NCBI GenBank assembly: GCA_045591315.1
Contig: JAZNSN010000071.1
Coordinates: 1 to 15,628, forward strand
DNA: 15,628 nucleotides
Origin: HGM04593 sp045591315
Lineage (GTDB): Bacteria; Bacteroidota; Bacteroidia; Bacteroidales; Bacteroidaceae
Direction of reading: 5' to 3'
This document shows positions 13,113-15,628 of this stretch, piece by piece; the stretch's first letter is position 1, and each line of letters starts with the position of its first letter. The notes below the pieces were generated by a model. It had not been told where the DNA came from. It made no database searches and saw only the letters and a program-made list of their open reading frames with translations. The position numbers were made by a program, and so were the translations under genes.

Positions 13113-13487
13113 TTAGACCACAATGTGGGACCATCCGTTAGATTCGGGGATATCGTCAATAATAACCTCTTCCGACGCGGCGGAATTTTTCGGAGTGATA
13201 TCGGGTTCCGGCGTGAAATCAGGTCCCGACGAGGTGGTATTTTCCGGAGTGGCGGTGTTTTCGTCGTCCGAAACGACGGCGTCGGCTTCAATGACATCGT
13301 CGAGGGAATTTGCCATGGTAAGCGCGGAACGGTTGTACAAATCGTACACCGTCGTTTTTACCGCGCAATCGTCGCAGACGACGATTTCGTTTGCGTTGCT
13401 GGACAAAGCGTCTGTAAAAGCAAAATACTCGTCGTGCTCAGAGAGCACTTTACCGCAGATAGTGCACATGTTTTCGTATACGTTCAT
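13113..13487 (-). CDS. 124-aa early protein with a CxxC...CxxC zinc-binding pattern
   Basis: Starts MNVYENMCTICGKVLSEHDE. C8/C11 and C38/C41 (CDDC) form a two-pair pattern typical of zinc ribbons. The C-terminal half is acidic and low in complexity (rich in Asp, Glu, Pro, Ser, Thr). ATG 13487 is chosen for its spacing to AGGAAGGA; ATG 13496 touches that site directly. A zinc ribbon with an acidic tail suggests a regulator that contacts DNA, RNA or RNA polymerase. No family is recognised. Confidence 0.75.
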   Translation of the reverse strand: MNVYENMCTICGKVLSEHDEYFAFTDALSSNANEIVVCDDCAVKTTVYDLYNRSALTMANSLDDVIEADAVVSDDENTATPENTTSSGPDFTPEPDITPKNSAASEEVIIDDIPESNGWSHIVV

Positions 13488-13514
13488 GATATTCATTCCT
13501 TCCTAATTCATAAT

Positions 13515-13531
13515 TCCTACTTTAAGTAGGA
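13515..13531. repeat. Palindrome site 25 (17-bp variant)
   Basis: TCCTACTTTAAGTAGGA, with one extra T in the centre. Confidence 0.95.
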
Positions 13532-13551
13532 CCGGGTTTCCGGTCCTACTT
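13524..13551. terminator. Hairpin between the 57-aa and 124-aa genes
   Basis: The facing arms of sites 25 and 26 together with ACCGG/CCGGT form a 12-bp stem with a GTTT loop, followed on each side by a short A/T run. It may be a terminator or processing hairpin within the leftward transcript. Confidence 0.5.
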
Positions 13552-13560
13552 TAAGTAGGA
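13544..13560. repeat. Palindrome site 26 (17-bp variant)
   Basis: Second TCCTACTTTAAGTAGGA of the pair, five bases before the stop codon of the 57-aa gene on the plus-strand map. Confidence 0.95.
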
Positions 13561-13565
13561 ATGTA

Positions 13566-13739
13566 TTATTTGGTCTTCTTTGCGAACTCCCAACCTTCTA
13601 CAAACGGGGTACCCGGCACGCCGAAAGCCTGAATACGATATTCGCTAAAGAAACCGGGGTTATTATCAATAACAGCGTTCCACTCATCCGCAAGCTCAAA
13701 GAGCTTGTTAAGAGCTTTTATATATTCCTTGTCATTCAT
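13566..13739 (-). CDS. 57-aa early protein of unknown function
   Basis: MNDKEYIKALNKLFELADEW... 57 aa, with a helical N-terminal half and an aromatic, Gly/Pro-rich C-terminal half (FGVPGTPFVEGWEFAKKTK). AGGAAGGA lies before the ATG within the duplicated cassette. Flanked on both sides by paired palindromes. No family is recognised; it could be a small host-takeover or regulatory protein. Confidence 0.7.
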   Translation of the reverse strand: MNDKEYIKALNKLFELADEWNAVIDNNPGFFSEYRIQAFGVPGTPFVEGWEFAKKTK

Positions 13740-13766
13740 AGTATTAGTTCCTTCCTAATTGATAAT

Positions 13767-13783
13767 TCCTACTTTAAGTAGGA
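13767..13783. repeat. Palindrome site 27 (17-bp variant)
   Basis: TCCTACTTTAAGTAGGA in the second intergenic cassette. Confidence 0.95.
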
Positions 13784-13803
13784 CCGGGTTTCCGGTCCTA
13801 CTT
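13776..13803. terminator. Hairpin between the 283-aa and 57-aa genes
   Basis: Same 12-bp stem and GTTT loop as 13524-13551, in the second cassette copy. Confidence 0.5.
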
Positions 13804-13812
13804 ATATAAGGT
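13796..13812. repeat. Palindrome site 28 (degenerate)
   Basis: TCCTACTTATATAAGGT keeps the left arm; the right arm has decayed compared with the matching site at 13544. Confidence 0.6.
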
Positions 13813-13815
13813 GTA

Positions 13816-14667
13816 TTAACGAGCCTTCTTTGCAAGCGTGTAGAGCGTATCACATACCGCAAGCGCGGTGTCCTTATCGTCACGCGCTTTAAGAAGCAAG
13901 GACATGAAGTCCTTAACATCCTTTTCAAGCACGATAGACGTAAGGTCACCTTCTTTCGGGTTGTCGCCGTTGTAGACGAAACTTATCAAATTAGACAGCA
14001 CGACGGAAGTAGAGCCGCCAGACAATTCGTCGGCGATAGAACCGGCGGACGGCGCGGAATCGCCCGTTTTGGGGCTGGATTCCGACAGGGACTTAACAGC
14101 GGACGTAATAGCCCGTTGCGACAGTTTGCCGTTGTTAGCCGCTTTCGCCTCTTTGAGGGCCGCCGGGAGACGCTTCCGTTTGTCAGCGTCCTTTATCGCG
14201 TTCAGGAGAAACTTGGCGTTACTCGGACCCAAATCCCCAACCCCCGGCAAATCGTCGAGTTTACCTTGCGCGGCGGGGATATATACAGTTGCGCCCACGT
14301 CCGCATACACCGATACTGTAGACGTTGCGAACCCCGGCAAAATGCCTTTGAGGAAGGCATTTTCGGATTTAAACGGCTTCCCCGCGTCATCCTTCTCAAA
14401 CCGCCACGTTTCCGCCAACCGCATTGCGCCGGCAATGTAGCACGCCGTCTTAATGTGGCTATCAGCGGTAGACAGGGAGGCGTTGATACGTTCCGCCGCA
14501 AGCACGGTAGTGTCAGTCAGATTGGCCGACTGCGCGCCATATGCGGTAAAGAGACGCTTGCGGGCCGCTTTGACCTTCCCAATGTCGAGTTCAATACCCG
14601 TATTCGCAAGGGCCTCTTCCAGAGTGACGGACGGAACGGTAACAGCAGTATTATTGTTGGTTTCCAT
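13816..14667 (-). CDS. 283-aa first early protein, unknown function
   Basis: METNNNTAVTVPSVTLEEAL... 283 aa, preceded by AAGGAGT. It is the first gene after the strong leftward promoter, so probably made early and in quantity. The middle has FLKGILPGFATSTVSVYADV, which could be a helix-turn-helix, followed by a very basic helical segment (KDADKRKRLPAALKEAKAAN) and KLSQRAITSAVKSLSE. The C-terminal 60 residues are helical. The pattern is compatible with a DNA-binding protein and makes it a candidate reader of the palindromes, but no family is recognised and this is inference. Confidence 0.8.
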   Translation of the reverse strand: METNNNTAVTVPSVTLEEALANTGIELDIGKVKAARKRLFTAYGAQSANLTDTTVLAAERINASLSTADSHIKTACYIAGAMRLAETWRFEKDDAGKPFKSENAFLKGILPGFATSTVSVYADVGATVYIPAAQGKLDDLPGVGDLGPSNAKFLLNAIKDADKRKRLPAALKEAKAANNGKLSQRAITSAVKSLSESSPKTGDSAPSAGSIADELSGGSTSVVLSNLISFVYNGDNPKEGDLTSIVLEKDVKDFMSLLLKARDDKDTALAVCDTLYTLAKKAR

Positions 14668-14690
14668 GTTGTACTCCTTCCATATTGTGT

Positions 14691-14707
14691 TCCTACTCTA
14701 AGTAGGA
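14691..14707. repeat. Palindrome site 29 (17-bp variant)
   Basis: TCCTACTCTAAGTAGGA in the leader of the first early gene. Confidence 0.92.
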
Positions 14708-14709
14708 CT

Positions 14710-14725
14710 TCATACTTAACTATGA
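14710..14725. repeat. Palindrome site 30 (TATGA-arm variant)
   Basis: TCATACTTAACTATGA. It lies about 30-45 nt downstream of the predicted early transcription start, a roadblock or operator position. Confidence 0.85.
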
Positions 14726-14760
14726 ACTTGTTTCAACAGTGCTATTTAGATTATGGCATA

Positions 14761-14789
14761 ATTATACCACGATATAATAACACTGTCAA
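14761..14789 (-). promoter_or_regulatory. Strong early promoter for the leftward block
   Basis: On the - strand TTGACA (plus 14784-14789), 17-bp spacer, TATAAT (plus 14761-14766), preceded by TGG as an extended -10. It is a perfect consensus promoter with a predicted start near 14754. It drives the 283-aa gene and probably everything leftward to 7324. Confidence 0.9.
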
Positions 14790-14990
14790 GTGTTTGAGCT
14801 TTACATTAAACCTTATTCAATTTACAAGGTGCACGTCATACGCCGTCTCTGTTGCCCGTCAGCGTATACGCCCATAAGGGCATTCGCGGGGTAAACCACC
14901 TCCCATAGTATACGCGCCTTTGCGCGTTAGGTATCGCGTGCGTGTGTGTGTTTGTGTAGGTGCATGTAACTTTATTCAAATTACAGTGAT
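14790..14990. other. Gene-free segment between the two leftward promoters
   Basis: No supported gene. It holds small hairpins: GCCC-ATAA-GGGC (14870-14881) and ACGCGC-CTTT-GCGCGT (14912-14927). On the - strand a GGGAGGTGG could serve only very short reading frames of 15-17 codons. Two similar segments, TTATTCAATTTACA and TTATTCAAATTACA, lie near 14814 and 14973. Confidence 0.5.
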
Positions 14991-15019
14991 ACTATAGCAT
15001 ATAGAAATCCAAATTGCAA
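14991..15019 (-). promoter_or_regulatory. Second possible leftward promoter
   Basis: On the - strand TTGCAA (plus 15014-15019), 17-bp spacer, TATAGT (plus 14991-14996) with TGC directly before it. Predicted start near 14984. It could give a longer leader of about 320 nt containing the hairpins at 14870-14881 and 14912-14927. Confidence 0.6.
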
Positions 15020-15087
15020 TATCAGATATGTATTAATATGCTATACAAATCCAACAAAAAATAATTAAAACTTTTGCGCAAAGAAAC

Positions 15088-15103
15088 TCATACTTAAATA
15101 TGA
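15088..15103. repeat. Palindrome site 31 (TATGA-arm variant)
   Basis: TCATACTTAAATATGA in the gene-free right region. Confidence 0.85.
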
Positions 15104-15117
15104 ATATAGACAGTAAT

Positions 15118-15133
15118 TCCTACTTAAGTAGGA
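15118..15133. repeat. Palindrome site 32 (exact)
   Basis: Exact copy; it overlaps the first unit of the 28-bp repeat family. Confidence 0.97.
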
Positions 15134-15406
15134 AGTTTACTTTAGGTAACGTTAGTTCCGAACATTTGTTCTTGTATAAAACAACGAACGAAAAATGCTG
15201 ATTTTACAACTTTCGAGTAGGTTTACTTTATGTAGAGTTAGCTAAAGACGTATGCTTGAAATCGAAATTTGCAACTTTTTGAGAAGTTTACTTTAGATAA
15301 AGTATAGTAATTGTAATAATATTGTTTACTCTATTACCAGACTGTAATATATTTGTTACGGAATTGTAACTGACCTCACAACTTTTTGATAAGTTTACTT
15401 TAGATA
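15121..15406. repeat. Four spaced copies of a 28-bp repeat sharing GTTTACTTTA
   Basis: Units at 15121-15148, 15207-15234, 15272-15299 and 15379-15406. The last two differ at one base (CAACTTTTTGA followed by GAAG or TAAG, then TTTACTTTAGATA). The second is diverged. The first keeps the right half, its left half being a palindrome. They lie 86, 65 and 107 bp apart in an AT-rich, gene-free region. Confidence 0.85.
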
Positions 15407-15476
15407 GACAAAGCAAACTGTAATAATTTGTAATACATTGTTACGATATTGTATTCTGATTGTAACCAAATTGTAA
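15312..15476. repeat. Iteron-like TGTAA cluster, possible origin or control region
   Basis: TGTAA occurs at 15312, 15343, 15365, 15419, 15429, 15461 and 15472. A 16-bp form, TTGTTACG followed by two variable bases and ATTGTA, occurs at 15353 and 15438. The region is very AT-rich. Clusters like this are typical of initiator or regulator binding sites; the role here is inferred. Confidence 0.6.
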
Positions 15477-15502
15477 CCTGTTATATGTCTTACATACTAC
15501 TT

Positions 15503-15530
15503 CATACTTCATACTTAATTATGAAGTATG
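15503..15530. repeat. 28-bp palindrome containing site 33
   Basis: Arms CATACTTCATA (15503-15513) and TATGAAGTATG (15520-15530) are perfect complements around a TTAA-type centre. Site 33, TCATACTTAATTATGA, is at 15509-15524. Confidence 0.9.
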
Positions 15531-15544
15531 TCCGACATACAACC

Positions 15545-15560
15545 TCCTACTTAAGTAGGA
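15545..15560. repeat. Palindrome site 34 (exact)
   Basis: Exact copy about 70 bp from the right end of the window. Confidence 0.97.
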
Positions 15561-15563
15561 ATC

Positions 15564-15583
15564 GAACACGTGTTCTATTTTTT
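15564..15583 (+). terminator. Possible terminator near the right end
   Basis: The 12-bp palindrome GAACACGTGTTC (15564-15575) is followed by a T-rich run. Another AT-rich inverted repeat, AGTAAA-TATT-TTTACT, is at 15589-15604. No upstream rightward gene is known, so use as a terminator is uncertain. Confidence 0.35.
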
Positions 15584-15628
15584 TCTTTAGTAAATATTTT
15601 TACTATTTTTGTGTGCTAAAAGCAACCC

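Larger units (their letters stand above)
13497..13551. repeat. Duplicated intergenic cassette, copy 1
   Basis: About 55 bp nearly identical to 13749-13803. It contains a ribosome binding site for the gene to its left, a 17-bp palindrome variant and a hairpin with an ACCGG/CCGGT stem. Confidence 0.9.
13749..13803. repeat. Duplicated intergenic cassette, copy 2
   Basis: Second copy of the cassette at 13497-13551, upstream of the 57-aa gene. Its second palindrome (from 13796) has decayed. Confidence 0.9.

Noticed and set aside
12438..13529. 363-aa plus-strand frame
   Set aside because: It lies antisense to three well-supported genes with good ribosome binding sites; its composition (very Arg/Val/Gly-rich) is that of a shadow frame and it includes palindrome translations.
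14116..14877. 253-aa plus-strand frame
   Set aside because: Antisense to the 283-aa gene and across the early promoter; no ribosome binding site and no recognisable protein pattern.
14841..14883. 15-17-codon minus-strand frames after GGGAGGTGG
   Set aside because: Too short, with poor spacing to the ribosome binding site and no conserved pattern.
15275..15309. Rightward promoter TTGAGA-18-TATAGT
   Set aside because: Falls inside the repeated AT-rich region, with non-optimal spacing and no gene downstream.
36..15560. CRISPR array formed by the short repeats
   Set aside because: Repeats are fully palindromic, only 16 bp, mostly hundreds of bases apart, and found inside genes; the one tandem cluster has 2-nt spacers.
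1..15628. Long inverted terminal repeat
   Set aside because: The reverse complement of the last 70 bases was compared with the first 70 and shows only short AT-rich matches plus the shared palindrome.

Overview
The window looks like a nearly complete genome, or one long contig, of a very small podovirus of the phi29 type that uses a protein-primed DNA polymerase. The support is a family-B polymerase with phi29-like motifs, a terminal-protein candidate directly upstream of it, a gp16-like packaging ATPase, a gp10-like portal, a gp11-like lower collar, a gp8-like capsid protein and gp9-like tail-knob modules. Strong GGAGG ribosome binding sites and consensus TTGACA/TATAAT promoters point to a Bacillota (Firmicutes) host. 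The host genus cannot be read from the sequence.

Layout. Positions 1-372 hold a 97-bp direct repeat that duplicates a strong promoter and brackets an 83-nt segment with inverted ends; an array of four palindromes at exact 18-bp steps follows. Positions 382-7257 on the + strand are the morphogenesis block: portal, lower collar, a 52-aa protein, major capsid, two tiny membrane peptides around an 85-aa protein, a 207-aa protein, and two tail-knob-like proteins. Positions 7282-7321 are a terminator hairpin where the two blocks converge. Positions 7324-14667 on the - strand, transcribed right to left, carry early genes (283, 57, 124 and 177 aa), the terminal-protein candidate, DNA polymerase, a truncated ATPase paralogue, the packaging ATPase and four small overlapping genes, three of them membrane proteins. 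Positions 14668-15628 have no supported gene and hold two promoters for the - block, iteron-like repeats and more palindromes.

The most striking feature is a dispersed 16-bp palindrome, TCCTACTTAAGTAGGA, with 17 exact copies and about 17 variants (34 in all). It sits at almost every non-overlapping gene junction. It also lies inside the portal, lower-collar, polymerase and ATPase genes, where it is read as Ser-Tyr-Leu-Ser-Arg or has a changed base that removes a stop codon. Different copies supply Shine-Dalgarno sequences, start codons, stop codons and terminator stems. I know of no described system that matches it. It could be a protein-binding site, an RNA-level punctuation mark or a self-spreading palindrome.

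No endolysin, scaffold, integrase or repressor was recognised. No long inverted terminal repeat is visible, so the window ends may not be the true genome ends.
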